Assembly: GCA_030141605.1 (NCBI GenBank) | Contig: JAQGDQ010000366.1 | Span: forward strand, 1-32,500 | Origin: Tubiluchus corallicola | Taxonomy: Eukaryota > Priapulida > Priapulimorpha > Priapulimorphida > Tubiluchidae | DNA length: 32,500 nucleotides | Direction of reading: 5' to 3' | In this document: positions 21,949-31,040 of the stretch, piece after piece | Layout: each line of letters begins with the position of its first letter | Position numbering within the stretch: position 1 is the stretch's first letter | Notes under the pieces: generated by a model | Database searches by the model: none | Seen by the model: the letters and a program-made list of their open reading frames with translations, nothing else | What the model was told of the DNA's origin: nothing | Made by a program: the position numbers and the translations under genes

Positions 21949-23002
21949 CAGTGGTGGCTCGTGTATAGGTACTGTGGAACTGCAGCACCCCCTATTTTCA
22001 CTCAATATTATCACTATTATTCAGTATAATACAGTGTTCCCTGGCGGTTTGTTTATTGCGGACTCGCTGTTTCGCGGGTTTTCAAAATATTAAAGTGAAA
22101 TATTTATCTCGGTATTTTCGCTGTTTCGTGGGTTTTTGCGCTACTCCGTCAAAAGCATTTTTGCACATACGTAGTACGTATTGTACAGTAATGTATAGAT
22201 TTGATGAATTTTGCATAAAAAATCTCAAAACGTATAAAAATATATTAAAAATATTAATTCTAACATTAAAAGAATATTATAAATCATAAAAAATTATCAT
22301 TTACAGTAAACAGTGTATTTATTCGGCGGATGAATACACACCAAAAACGAAATGTGGTACTTGCGCCCGCTTGAGATGCTACTTGCCGACGTGAGATTGT
22401 AGACAACACACGATTGGTTGATTGATGGAAAGTTATTAAGGGAATGGGAAAGGGTTACATGTAAGAGTGTAGGGAGGGTGTATAAGGACTTAAAATAATG
22501 TATAACTACTAAAATATGTATAGTGTCCCTACTTTGCGGAAATTCCGGAACGGAACACTGTAAATCTTTTTTCTTTTTGGAACACGAGGGTAGTCGTGTT
22601 CGCTTCACAGCCCAGCACAACGTCTTTGTGTTGTTTGGCTGTTGTTACCATCCGGCTATTCGCATACATCTGAGATGACACACTGTATGCTGCACTGCTA
22701 GCATCTGTCTCTAGGTAGAAAAAGTACTATCGCTCACACAGTTTGTTGTCAGTTGCCACGTGCTTACCGTGAACGTATCAAGCTTGAGCTGCGACAAGTT
22801 AGGCTATTAGTAAGCAAAAAATATTTTTCTTTAGTATTTTATAAAGTTTATGTATAAACTTTCCTATGTTTGTTTGTGTAAAATTACAGTTACAAATTAC
22901 AACACTAAAATTACGTATGTTTCATTTTACACAGTATTAAGACAATGGCTAAAAAATTTTAATTTTCAGCGCTCCCACTAATTTTAGTACGAGCCGCTAC
23001 TG
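21949..23002. mobile_element. hAT-like MITE interrupted by another element
   Basis: Left end CAGTGGTGGCTCGTGTA and inverted right end CAGTAGCGGCTCGTACTA form terminal inverted repeats. The 8-base flanks GTCACCAC and GTCATTAT are similar enough to be an aged 8-bp target duplication, as in hAT elements. The element contains the Tigger-like insert 22032-22560. Without it the length is about 525 bp. Confidence 0.6.
22032..22560. mobile_element. Tigger/pogo-like MITE nested in the hAT-like element
   Basis: TA (22030-22031 and 22561-22562) flanks perfect CAGTGTTCC / GGAACACTG ends. The left interior (GGCGGTTTGTTTATTGCGG, CGCTGTTTCGCGGG) is typical of Tigger-class ends in many animals. It lies entirely inside 21949-23002 and so is younger than it. 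Confidence 0.8.
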
Positions 23003-23054
23003 GTCATTATCTATATATATAACTGACGTTTGAACAGTTCCATTGATAACTAGA

Positions 23055-23112
23055 TCATTTTCTGACGCGGCACCCCCCCCCCCCTTAATTTTAGTTACGA
23101 GCTGCCACTGAT
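23055..23112. repeat. Solo end of the hAT-like family
   Basis: A (C)13 run followed by TTAATTTTAGTTACGAGCTGCCACTG repeats the right end of 21949-23002 (CACTAATTTTAGTACGAGCC...). A fragment without a partner end. Confidence 0.6.
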
Positions 23113-23187
23113 AGTTTAGCAGTTAAATTACTCGACAAAATAAATCTAAACCATAGTACCTAAAAAGCGAATTGAATTGTATTGCAG

Positions 23188-23309
23188 CTTTGCCATCGCA
23201 AAGTCTGAACAAATTGAAGAAGATGGAGTCTGGGACCAGCGTGAGTGCACAAAGGATGCTTATGAAATTAGATAAGCATCATGTTCTGATATGCAAGCCT
23301 TCGAATGGG
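23188..23309 (+). CDS. EPS8: EPS8 coding exon 3: PTB domain
   Basis: Acceptor TTGTATTGCAG ends at 23187 and donor G|GTGAGT starts at 23310. Residues 160-200 include LNKLKKMESG and MLMKLDKHHVLI, which line up with the EPS8 segment around MRRLKLLDAKGK and MILQVDDRAVSLID. The exon joins exon 2 through a split Ser codon and ends in phase 0. The other two frames carry a stop or lose homology. Confidence 0.92.
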
Positions 23310-23390
23310 GTGAGTGCTCTAAAAAACTTTAATAACCTGTAATTAACTTAAATTTAACTTACATTTGAATTAAAATACAGTCACAGATCA

Positions 23391-23604
23391 AATGTCTGTC
23401 ATCTAAAACCATGCGCCACATCTAAACAGTTGCTCAGTGTAATTCTGCAGGGATGAGAATTTTCCGCGGATACGCGGAATTTAGTTGAACAGTAGTGTCA
23501 CAGATCAAATGTCTGTCATCTAAAACCATGCGCCACATCTAAACAGTTGCTCAGTGTAATTCTGCAGGGATGAGAATTTTCCGCGGATACGCGGAATTCC
23601 TAGT
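23391..23604 (+). repeat. 107-bp tandem duplication in intron 3
   Basis: TCACAGATCAAATGTCTGTC at 23391 recurs at 23498, and the copies are identical through CCGCGGATACGCGGAATT. The duplicated unit includes the left end of the neighbouring DNA element (CAGGGATGAGAAT at 23448 and 23565). Confidence 0.95.
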
Positions 23605-24072
23605 TTTTGGAAGACCAGTAGTGTCATTTTTGTAAATCGCAAAAATTTGTGGAGAAAATTTTTATGGACCCAGTACATTATTTCACAAGCTGACCGCTAG
23701 TTGGCAGGCCGTCACTTTGTTTACATCACGTACATCAGTGTAACCACGTGTATATCTCTATGTATAAAAATATAGAATCAATTGTGCGGAGTTATTTGAG
23801 TCAATTGCAGACAGTATTTATATACTTTTGCATAGGAGCGGCCAGTACTTAGGCATTTTTGAGAAAATTAGGTATCATGTATCCTTGATAGTTGGGTATT
23901 TTAAATTATGCATGAAACAAGGTAATTGATATTTTAAGTCCACTTAGAGGCTCTCTATGGTCACAAAATTGCAATTTGTTGCTGGCTCCCCTTGAACTGC
24001 ATTGGGGGCTAGGTGGCCCCAATACCCCCGGCCTGTTTCAGAGCTTTTTGCAATTTGTCATTCTCATCCCTG
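23565..24072. mobile_element. DNA element with CAGGGATGAGAAT ends in intron 3
   Basis: Left end CAGGGATGAGAATTTTCC and inverted right end (ATTCTCATCCCTG at 24060-24072) form a 13-bp perfect terminal inverted repeat. The ends look hAT-like, but no 8-bp target duplication is clear. An internal segment (23688-23900) is shared with the Tigger-like family at 31296-32190. Confidence 0.65.
23688..23900 (+). repeat. Internal fragment of the 31296-type element
   Basis: AGCTGACCGCTAGTTGGC, TGTAACCACGTGTATATCTC and GAGCGGCCAGTACT match 31409-31560 and the 73-bp repeat, without the terminal repeats. It is probably a partial or nested copy. Confidence 0.7.
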
Positions 24073-24189
24073 AATAATGCATTAGAATATTGCATAAAAC
24101 CCGATTTTTCATTTTCCCTTGCTATTTGTCAATTTTAATTAGTATTTTGAATAATACTATAGCCATCAATAAGCCCATTCGTTGTTTCG

Positions 24190-24552
24190 TTGTGTACACA
24201 TGCAAATGTTAAGTGTACCACATGAACGCGTGTAAACTACAACCGTCACATGACGTGTGTAAAGCAACGCCGTTTGTCACATCGGTTCATTAACTTTAGC
24301 TGTTTTTTCATGGACTTTACTTAATTATGCATTAGTCTGTGTGTAGAGTGATTTACTAGCAAGATCTTGCTTGAGAACAAGAAAAAATGTACTAGGTAAG
24401 GTTCTAGCTACCTGTTAAAACTGATACTATTACAACAGCTTGGGCTGTGAGGCTTTGTCAAGTGTACACAAATGCATTGTCTGGTGAACTTAACCTTTGA
24501 CCTTTTCACGATCATCATCAATCACTGGAATTGTGAAAAGGCTTTGATTGCT
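24190..24552 (+). repeat. Solo arm of the 139-1810 element family at the 3' end of intron 3
   Basis: Matches 159-525 (GCACACGCG-like start diverged, then ATTATGCATTAGTCTG, ACTAGGTAAGGTTCTAGCTA, GGGCTGYGAGG and the hairpin CCTTTTCACGATCATCATCAA...GTGAAAAGG). About 85% similar by eye, older than the two palindrome copies. It ends within about 16-28 bases of the exon 4 acceptor. Confidence 0.85.
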
Positions 24553-24568
24553 CGTTTGCTTGCTTCAG

Positions 24569-24733
24569 AACGTGATGGAGAAATTCCCGTTGAACTTGAT
24601 AGAGAAGCCCGAGGCGTTTCTCGCTCGCGATCCGGACGAACCTCACAACAACATCTTGGTGTTCACGGTGCTAGGCGTGAAGAAGTTGAAGTCGCCAACG
24701 GAAATGCACATCTTTCGTTGCTTAGCCGTATCG
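24569..24733 (+). CDS. EPS8: EPS8 coding exon 4: PTB domain core
   Basis: Exactly 55 codons, phase 0 at both ends (acceptor TTGCTTCAG, donor GTGCGT at 24734). Residues 201-255 contain EKFPLNLIE, then NNILVFTVLG and EMHIFRCLAV. These match the EPS8 order of NFPLN, a hydrophobic strand (SILALVC) and the strand DLHLFQCDEV. Dispersed repeat DNA ends about 16-28 bases before the acceptor. Confidence 0.94.
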
Positions 24734-24919
24734 GTGCGTAGTTGTATCGTACTCTTTGTTTATGTCGTTCGGGGGCGACGCTTGGCGGTGCGGGGCCCAT
24801 ATTAGGAAATTGTTACTGGCGCCCTCTACCATACAAAAGCTAAAGATTCATGTCTCATGTTTCGTGTTTTACTCCAGTCTCAGGCAAAAAGCATTGAATA
24901 CTTGAGGGTACACCATTAA

Positions 24920-25464
24920 AGGAAAACCGGACGATTGTGTAAACACGAGGTCAGAATAAAGAATGCTCTAAAATATTGAAAACTACAAAAGCTTTTTTTA
25001 AATCGAAGCTTAGATTAAATAATAATTACCTCGGATACTCAAATTTTGTTAAACTTTCAAAGCTACGCGCGGCTCAGTGAATCTACTAAGTTTGGCAACG
25101 TCAGCTTTTTGGCACATTCGCGTGGCCGACAAATAGAAGGCGGTAACGTGATAACCATGATCATGAACTGCAATGTTAGTTTCTGACGTCATATGACGTT
25201 GAGGCCATTTTCGTTACATCACACGTTTATAGAGTAACACTTACGCAAACGTGCTTTGACGCGCAGGGAAGATGCCTGCCACTGCACAAACTGTGGTTAG
25301 TTTCTGACGTAAGCAATAGCTGCGTTCGGTTGACGTTAATTAACTTTCTAAGCTAATTATTCAAATATAAGAAACAATTGCTAACATTTACAGGCCAGAA
25401 AATGTATATTTTGGGTAGTAAATTAAAATGAGATTGAATCTAAACAATCATCCGGTTTTCTTTT
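24920..25464. mobile_element. 545-bp MITE in intron 4 (copy 1)
   Basis: Ends AGGAAAACCGGACGATTGT and (inverted) AAAAGAAAACCGGATGATTGT. TTAA lies immediately outside the left end. The interior is close to 30106-30656, including TTTCTGACGTAAGCAATAGC and GCTACGCGCGGCTCAGTGAA. No transposase. The superfamily is uncertain; TTAA would fit piggyBac but the ends do not start CCC. Confidence 0.85.
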
Positions 25465-25794
25465 GAGCAAAATGAAATTTTGAGCAATACTAATTGAAAG
25501 TCCATATGAAAGTTTTAATGCTTAATTACAAGCCAAGATACTTACTGACATACTGTATGTGCATAGGACTTCTAAAAACAGACTTTTCTTGTCCGAGAAA
25601 TCTTTCTAAATCATTTCATAATCAATAGATCAATGTTTTCTATCGATAGCATCGCCAAATTGTTTAGTCTCGTGAAATTGTTGACCGTCGATATGTTTTA
25701 ATCTATGTTGAGGGTCTGAATGTCGTCCACAAATGAGCAAACTTAAAATCGAATGAGGATCTAACTAACTCACGTAGGTTACCCTGTTTTGCAG

Positions 25795-25903
25795 GGCCAG
25801 GAAATTGCCGATGAGCTGCTGAGGTTGAAAGCGGGTCGTCCTCTAAAAGGGGACAACTACAGGCTGGCGCCAATTCCTCCTCCGCCTGATGTGATGGCAA
25901 TGA
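25795..25903 (+). CDS. EPS8: EPS8 coding exon 5: end of PTB domain and proline linker
   Basis: Acceptor TGTTTTGCAG, donor A|GTAAGT at 25904. It encodes residues 256-291 plus one base. ADELLRLKAG is the expected C-terminal PTB helix (compare EDIESAISDSKGG in EPS8). The run APIPPPPD matches the proline stretch that follows the PTB domain in the family. Confidence 0.92.
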
Positions 25904-26160
25904 GTAAGTGTTTGTGGTGTGTAAGCATCAATACTCATTTAATGTCGGTTGTTCTTTATACTTTCTTATACTGCAGACCCGAATGCAGTGTTTACTATTA
26001 CTATGGCTATGCGAATTCAAGATGGGGTGGCACGATTGGTACCTAGTGTCATTATCGGGGTAATATTCTGAGACGAGCAATACAACTGGCAGAGGTGGTT
26101 TACCCACGCTTTGATGTATGGGACATCAGTCCCCAGCAAGGTGAGCAGTCAAAATCGGCA
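25904..26160 (+). other. EPS8: Intron 5, first part
   Basis: Non-coding between donor 25904 and the SINE-like trace. A second good acceptor (CTTTCTTATACTGCAG ending 25976) is present; a 69-base cassette from it would keep frame but needs a weak donor at 26046 and shows no EPS8 similarity. Confidence 0.5.
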
Positions 26161-26164
26161 TGGC

Positions 26165-26265
26165 GAGTAGAATGAGTGTTGGATCGAGTGGTCTTCCGTC
26201 CATATACTATCCCAGCGTTGCTTAACTTCAGTTGTTAAGCGAGCGCCACGACCACTGAGCTATTT
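26165..26265 (-). mobile_element. SINE-like trace with tRNA-like and 5S-rRNA-like parts
   Basis: On the minus strand, TAGCTCAGTGGTCGTGGCGC (tRNA 5' half / A-box-like) is followed by GAAGTTAAGCAACGCTGGG and ATATGGACGGAAGACCACTC. The latter two resemble 5S rRNA box A (GAAGCTAAGCAGGG) and box C (TTGGATGGGAGACCGCC), about five bases closer together than in 5S. Flanks show no clear target duplication. This looks like a decayed SINE rather than a working RNA gene. Confidence 0.55.
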
Positions 26266-26337
26266 TTCTTGCTCATCGTGAGCGAATTCTGCTTTTTCTT
26301 TCTAGAACAATTTGAATTTCATCACGAAATATTGTTG

Positions 26338-26432
26338 ATCTTGTTGTTGTCGTTGTCATTGTCGCTGTCATTGTTGTCGCTGTTTTCGTTGTCGTTGTTG
26401 CTGTTGTCGTTGCTAGTGTTACTGTTATTGTT
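26338..26432 (+). repeat. (GTTGTC)n-type repeat next to the exon 6 acceptor
   Basis: GTTGTC, GTTGTT and GCTGTC units run to within about 12 bases of the TTCTAATTTCAG acceptor. The repeat forms the pyrimidine-rich region upstream of exon 6. Confidence 0.85.
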
Positions 26433-26442
26433 CTAATTTCAG

Positions 26443-26516
26443 ATAACAATGATTCTAAACTGGTAAACCTTCCGAGAAGAGATTCGTCGATTAACGAGAA
26501 CGTATCCATTGACGTG
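26443..26516 (+). CDS. EPS8: EPS8 coding exon 6: short linker exon
   Basis: Acceptor TTCTAATTTCAG, donor GTATGT at 26517. It gives 24 codons after a split Asn codon (residues 292-316), Asn/Ser/Asp-rich with LPRRDSS in the middle, and ends in phase 0. Homology is weak, as expected for a linker. The call rests on good splice sites, matching phases and position between two certain exons. Vertebrate EPS8 has a longer linker here, so an extra exon may be missing or undetected. Confidence 0.78.
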
Positions 26517-26579
26517 GTATGTCAGTTTTACTAATCAGTGCATTCAGAATACGAAATGTAACATGTTTTAAGGCAGGCT

Positions 26580-26830
26580 TAGGTCGACCTTGCAATGCAT
26601 TGCAACTGTGAGCAACCGAAGACTCGGTAACTGGCTGCACCTAGCAGCATACGGTATGCCGCTTGTTCTGAGTATACAAAGTCGTCGTAACACAGCTTAC
26701 GGTGCAACGCATTGCAACTGAGAGCAACCAAAGCTCGGTAACTGGCTGCACCTGGCAGCATACGGTACGCCGCTAGTTCCGAGTATATAAGGTCGTCATA
26801 AACAAGCTTACAATGCAACGCAACTCAGTT
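26580..26830 (+). repeat. 112-bp tandem duplication in intron 6
   Basis: CATTGCAACTG at 26598 recurs at 26710, with GAGCAACC, CTCGGTAACTGGCTGCACCT and GCAGCATACGGTA repeated in order. A third partial copy starts near 26810. Minus frame 26579-26818 is open only because of this duplication. Confidence 0.9.
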
Positions 26831-26837
26831 CCAGCAA

Positions 26838-27327
26838 GCAGTATTACTTTATTTCACTTTACGCTGAAGGTCTTACTTTATTTCACTCAATGCTATAAGT
26901 CTAAATTCATTTTACTCTAAGCTGAAAGTTTACTTTATTTCACTTTACGCTGAAGGTCTTACTTTATTTCACTCAATGCTATAAGTCTAAATTCATTTTA
27001 CTCTAAGCTGAGAGTGTTACTTTATTTCACTAAGCTGAGTCTTACTTTATTTCACTCTAAGCTGAAAGTCTTACTTTATTTCACTCTAAGCTGAAAGTCT
27101 TACTTTATTTCACTCTAAGCTGAAAGTCTTACTTTATTTCACTCTAAGCTGAAAGTCTTACTTTATTTCATTTTACGCTGAAAGTCTTACTTTATTTCAC
27201 TCTAAGCTGAAAGTCTTACTTTATTTCATTTCACGCTGAAAGTCTTACTTTATTTCACTCTAAACTGAAAGTCTTACTTTATTTCATTTCACGCTGAAAG
27301 TCTTACTTTATTTTAGTACACGCTGAA
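26838..27327 (+). repeat. 28/29-bp minisatellite filling the rest of intron 6 and touching exon 7
   Basis: Units are of the form TTACTTTATTTCAYTYYAMGCTGAAAGTC, about 17 copies, more uniform towards the 3' end. The last unit covers the acceptor and the first 11 bases of exon 7 (TTACTTTATTTTAG|TACACGCTGAA), matching the neighbouring unit at roughly 21 of 25 positions. Confidence 0.95.
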
Positions 27328-27443
27328 TCACTGTTTTGACGACATTGAAAAATTCATAGCAAAGATGCACCAGATCACAGCAGCGTACAAGGAGCTGAAA
27401 CAGCGCCACCAGGGTAGAAATAGCAGAACTTTCACACACGGAG
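27317..27443 (+). CDS. EPS8: EPS8 coding exon 7: helical middle region
   Basis: Acceptor TTTATTTTAG, donor G|GTAAGG at 27444. Residues 317-358 start YTLNHCFDDIEKFIAKM, matching the invariant LNHxxDDIExF block of EPS8 proteins; the Cys-Phe form resembles invertebrate members more than human LNHILDDIEFF. Alpha-helical character continues through AAYKELKQR. The acceptor and the first 11 bases match the tandem repeat that fills the preceding intron. Confidence 0.95.
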
Positions 27444-28798
27444 GTAAGGCATCTGACATCTGGAATTGCTTAACTTATTACTAAATAACTCTGCATTGTA
27501 GCTCGAGCGTGGCGGTCTTTCGTGGAGTTCGCTACCTCAGCAGCTTTCTGAAAATTTCTTCCAAGTCCAGTAGTTGCAAAACATTCGTTGGTGTTCGCTG
27601 TAGTAGCAAAAAGGTCGTCGAACATTCGCAAACTTGTCGCAAAAAGTCGTCGAACATTCGCGAATTTGTCGCAAATTAATCGCGATGTTTGTCAACAATT
27701 TAAAAATCCACGCAAACGTTTTGCAACGCTTTTGCGAACGCTACGACGAGTTCGCGACGATTTTTCGTGCGTTTAGCAACTTTTTTGCCGAAACTCGGTC
27801 GCGTCTCACTTTTTCTGTGCTTTTATGGTTGAGCATTGTTATGTGTGTGCATTTGCATGTGTGCACGTGTATGCTTGTGTGTGTGTGTGTGCCTGGGTAG
27901 TTACAATGTGTTCTGATGGGCGAAGGCAGGTCCAAGCTTGTGGTTGTGGCAATTTAAGCGACGTGCCTGGTAAATGCTGCTCACCTCATTCAGGACCGTA
28001 AGCATTTGCTGCATTTTGCACGGGTTCATGAAAAACTGCTCTCACTAAGCAACGATTATGTTATATGTGACAATTTTTGTGGGTTTCTATTCCACACACA
28101 GTGGATTTTCGTGCAGAATTATATATGAATTGCATTTCCTTACATTAGACAAATTAAAAATCGAATTTTGACAAATAAATTGGAAAAAAAATTTCAGTAA
28201 CTGCAATGTTTGCACTGTAAGAATCTACAGTATCATTTGTGTGAAATCAGCAAATGCAGAAAATTTCAACTATCCAGACACAACACTCTGATTCACTTTG
28301 GCCTCAAATCTACTCTATTTTTAATGAGAAATTCCTGTTAAAAGATGAAACGACCTTAATTTGTCATTGGCTGATGGGTTGGTTTTTCCTAGAACAGCAG
28401 CAGAACGCTGCACAGCTTGGGCTGTAGCAAGCAGGCAATCAGTAAAATAATGTGTACGATCACGCAAGTGTGCACCAGACTAAGCTACTCGATAAGCTAA
28501 GTTGGAGTGCCTGAAAAGGGCGTGTTTTTTTTTTATTTTATCCAATTATGTCACTTGTAAATGTTTAAACAAATAGCAGGATTGGATAGTCGATATTCTC
28601 CTCAATAGAACAGTACCTAATTTGTAATCATTTAGTTATGTCTGTGCTCATACAGTAGCAGAAAAGTCATAGATCTGATGAGCCATATTTTGAACGATAC
28701 CGTGCCGAAGGAGTTAACCTAAAGATTTTTTTCATTTTACCGAATTTTTAATTACTTAATTATCACTTGATGCTAATTGAATATTTATCTCTTTCTAG
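27444..28798 (+). other. EPS8: Intron 7, with a CpG-rich TCGC-repeat patch
   Basis: 27500-27815 is unusually rich in CpG, with repeated GTCGCAAA, GTCGTCGAACATTCGC and TTCGCGA words, unlike the AT-rich surroundings. A short (TG)n/(GTGT) patch follows at 27840-27893. The rest to 28798 shows nothing recognisable. Confidence 0.6.
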
Positions 28799-28887
28799 AC
28801 GGGATATTAGCATTACGCAGCGCCCCTCCCCCGGGCGAAGATTTTGTTGACATATTCAGGAAATACAAACTTACGTTCAACTTGCTG
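28799..28887 (+). CDS. EPS8: EPS8 coding exon 8: helical middle region
   Basis: Acceptor CTCTTTCTAG, donor GTAAGT at 28888. It opens with a split Asp codon and encodes residues 359-388. [17 protein letters not shown] matches LTLRAKPPPPDEFLDCF of EPS8, and KYKLTFNLL matches KFKHGFNLL. Ends in phase 0. Confidence 0.95.
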
Positions 28888-30100
28888 GTAAGTCTGGCAT
28901 ATGTGTGCTAACCAATAGTTGGATTGAGTTAACAGAATTTAAAAATAGAACCATTAAAAATGCAGCAACTAGTTCAGTCTTAAGCAAGAAGATATAAGCA
29001 AGGGCGTGTTTGTCGTGAAGCTCACGATTTCTTGATTTTATTCTTATTTTGAGATTGATAGCTGGTAACTCATACAAACGTAAGGCAGGTAGACAAAAAT
29101 TCAAAGCTTCAACAACTAACCTTAGAAAAACTTTAAAATTCCCAATCATTGAAGCACACAAAGAATATTTTACTCTGCTTTTTATATTTTACAGATAACA
29201 TTGTAAGCATGTGACTTGAGAGAGAGAGAGAGAGTAATGTATGGTATCACTACTGATTCATAAAATAAAGTTTTATGAAATGTAAAAAGACCCTCACCTG
29301 TATTCCACTTTACTGATCAGTGTCTTAGCCAAGTATTCATAGTATTAACCAATAGGCTAACTAGGCTATAGCCTATTGCGCCAAAGTTTGAGGTTGTCAC
29401 GTTTTAGAAAAAATTCTCATTTACTCTATATACACAGGAAAATGTGTACATGTGCTTTCATATTCGTGTAAAAGACGCATTTTATAACACACCGCAGGCA
29501 GTTACTGACTGCAGCTTTTATATACCACAGGCAGTTACTGACAGCAGCTTTTATATAAGTGCCACGTGACGAACAGGTGCAAGGTATTACAGAAGAAGCA
29601 GTTGTGTAGCCCGCTTGAATATAAGCGCTATGCAAATACATGTAATTAATAATGACCACGTAGAAACTAGATTAATAGTGTTTCTAACACACCACAAGTA
29701 ATTGTTTAAGCTGCGCATTACATAAACAATCGTAACAGCTAAGGGCGTCGTAAAATGTTGCTACGCCCCTACATTTGAGAGACATGTTTATTATCGTCAT
29801 AACGCCTGTTACCCTGCTCTAAGGGCTTCATCAGGCACCATGAAACAAGTCAAATATAACATTATTGACCAAAACACATTTATGCAAAAGTTTCACAAGT
29901 TATGCATTGAGCATCAGTAATAAACTTACCAGAATTCGACTAAATTGTCGCAGAAAGTTGAATATTTGCACAGCTATATTGTGTCACTCTGTATTTTTAA
30001 AGCACAACAGTCTTCATAAATGAAGCTTAATAATCGAAATGCATACAGTCTTGTTGCATACAGAGCTTGCATTACCAGTAACCCAGTATAAAACTTGTAA
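28888..30100 (+). other. EPS8: Intron 8, first part
   Basis: No gene. A (GA)n stretch occurs at 29217-29234. A 38-bp duplication around GGCAGTTACTGACWGCAGCT lies at 29487-29558. AGGGCGTCGTAAAATGTTGC...ACGCCCCT near 29740-29770 is a small inverted repeat. Confidence 0.5.
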
Positions 30101-30105
30101 GTTTA

Positions 30106-30656
30106 ACGGAAAACCGGATGATTGTGTAAACACGAGTTCAGAACAAAGAATGCTCTAAAATATTGAAATGTGAAAGCTTTTTTTAAATCAAAGCTTAGAT
30201 TAAATAATAATTACCTTGGATACTCAAATTTCGTTAAACTTTCAAAGCTACGCGCGGCTCAGTGAATCTACTAAGATTGGCAACGGTGCTTTTTTGTCAC
30301 ATTCGTGTGATCGACAAATAGAAGGCGGTACCGTGATAACCATGATCATGAACTGCTGTGTTAGTTTCATATGACGTCATATGATGTAGAGCCCATTTTC
30401 GTGACATGCGTTTAAATAGTACTGTAACACCTATGCAAATGTGCTTGATGCGCAAGGGAAGACGCCTGCCATTGCACAAACTGTGGTTAGTTTCTGACGT
30501 AAGCAATAGCTGTGTTCGGTTGCCGTTAATTAACTTTCTAAGGTAATTATTCAAATATACGGAACAATTGTTAACTTTTATAGGCAAGAAAATGTATATT
30601 TTGGACAGTAAATTAAAATGAGAGTGAGTCTAAACAATCGTCCAGTTTTCCTTTAA
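30106..30656. mobile_element. 550-bp MITE in intron 8 (copy 2)
   Basis: Same family and orientation as 24920-25464, with ends GGAAAACCGGATGATTGT and (inverted) AAAGGAAAACTGGACGATTGT. TTAA is present immediately outside the left end (30103-30106) and at the right end (30653-30656). Confidence 0.85.
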
Positions 30657-31040
30657 GCTCGCTAGGTGCAAAATTTTGACGGTGGGTTGTTTGAAACAAG
30701 TTTAGATAACATAGTGTAAAGTTTGAAAAATGACCAGAGCCATTTGTAGCACATTGTTGGTAAGCAAAAATTGAAATGACTTTATATTATCAGTAAAATT
30801 AATGAGGCCATAATGTGTTTTTGATGAACCACTGGTGCACACTGGGATGGCGATACAGCGAAGTTTCACCAGTTGGTGCGGACATTTTATATTTCTTTTT
30901 CAATTACATGCGTCTTTCAAACACGTAAGTATAATGCAAAGTAATATAACTGTATTTAGAACGTTTTTAGCATATGCATTAAGATTCCGTTGTCTTCTCC
31001 TTTAAATTGACTGAAATTAACTCTGATTTTTTACAACTAG

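Noticed and set aside
24472-24805. Alternative frames over exon 4 extending into introns
   Set aside because: The conserved EPS8 residues appear only in the frame used between the splice sites; the extension past 24734 leaves the family alignment.
25977-26059. Possible extra EPS8 exon after the acceptor at 25976
   Set aside because: With the better donor at 26060 it joins exon 6 out of frame into a stop; with the weak donor at 26046 it keeps frame but has no EPS8 similarity.
26176-26262. Functional tRNA or 5S rRNA gene
   Set aside because: Only partial, mutated box-like segments are present and no complete cloverleaf or full-length 5S sequence can be drawn.
28877-29161. 94-codon minus-strand frame overlapping the exon 8 donor
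   Set aside because: No recognisable family and antisense to a certain exon boundary; likely chance.
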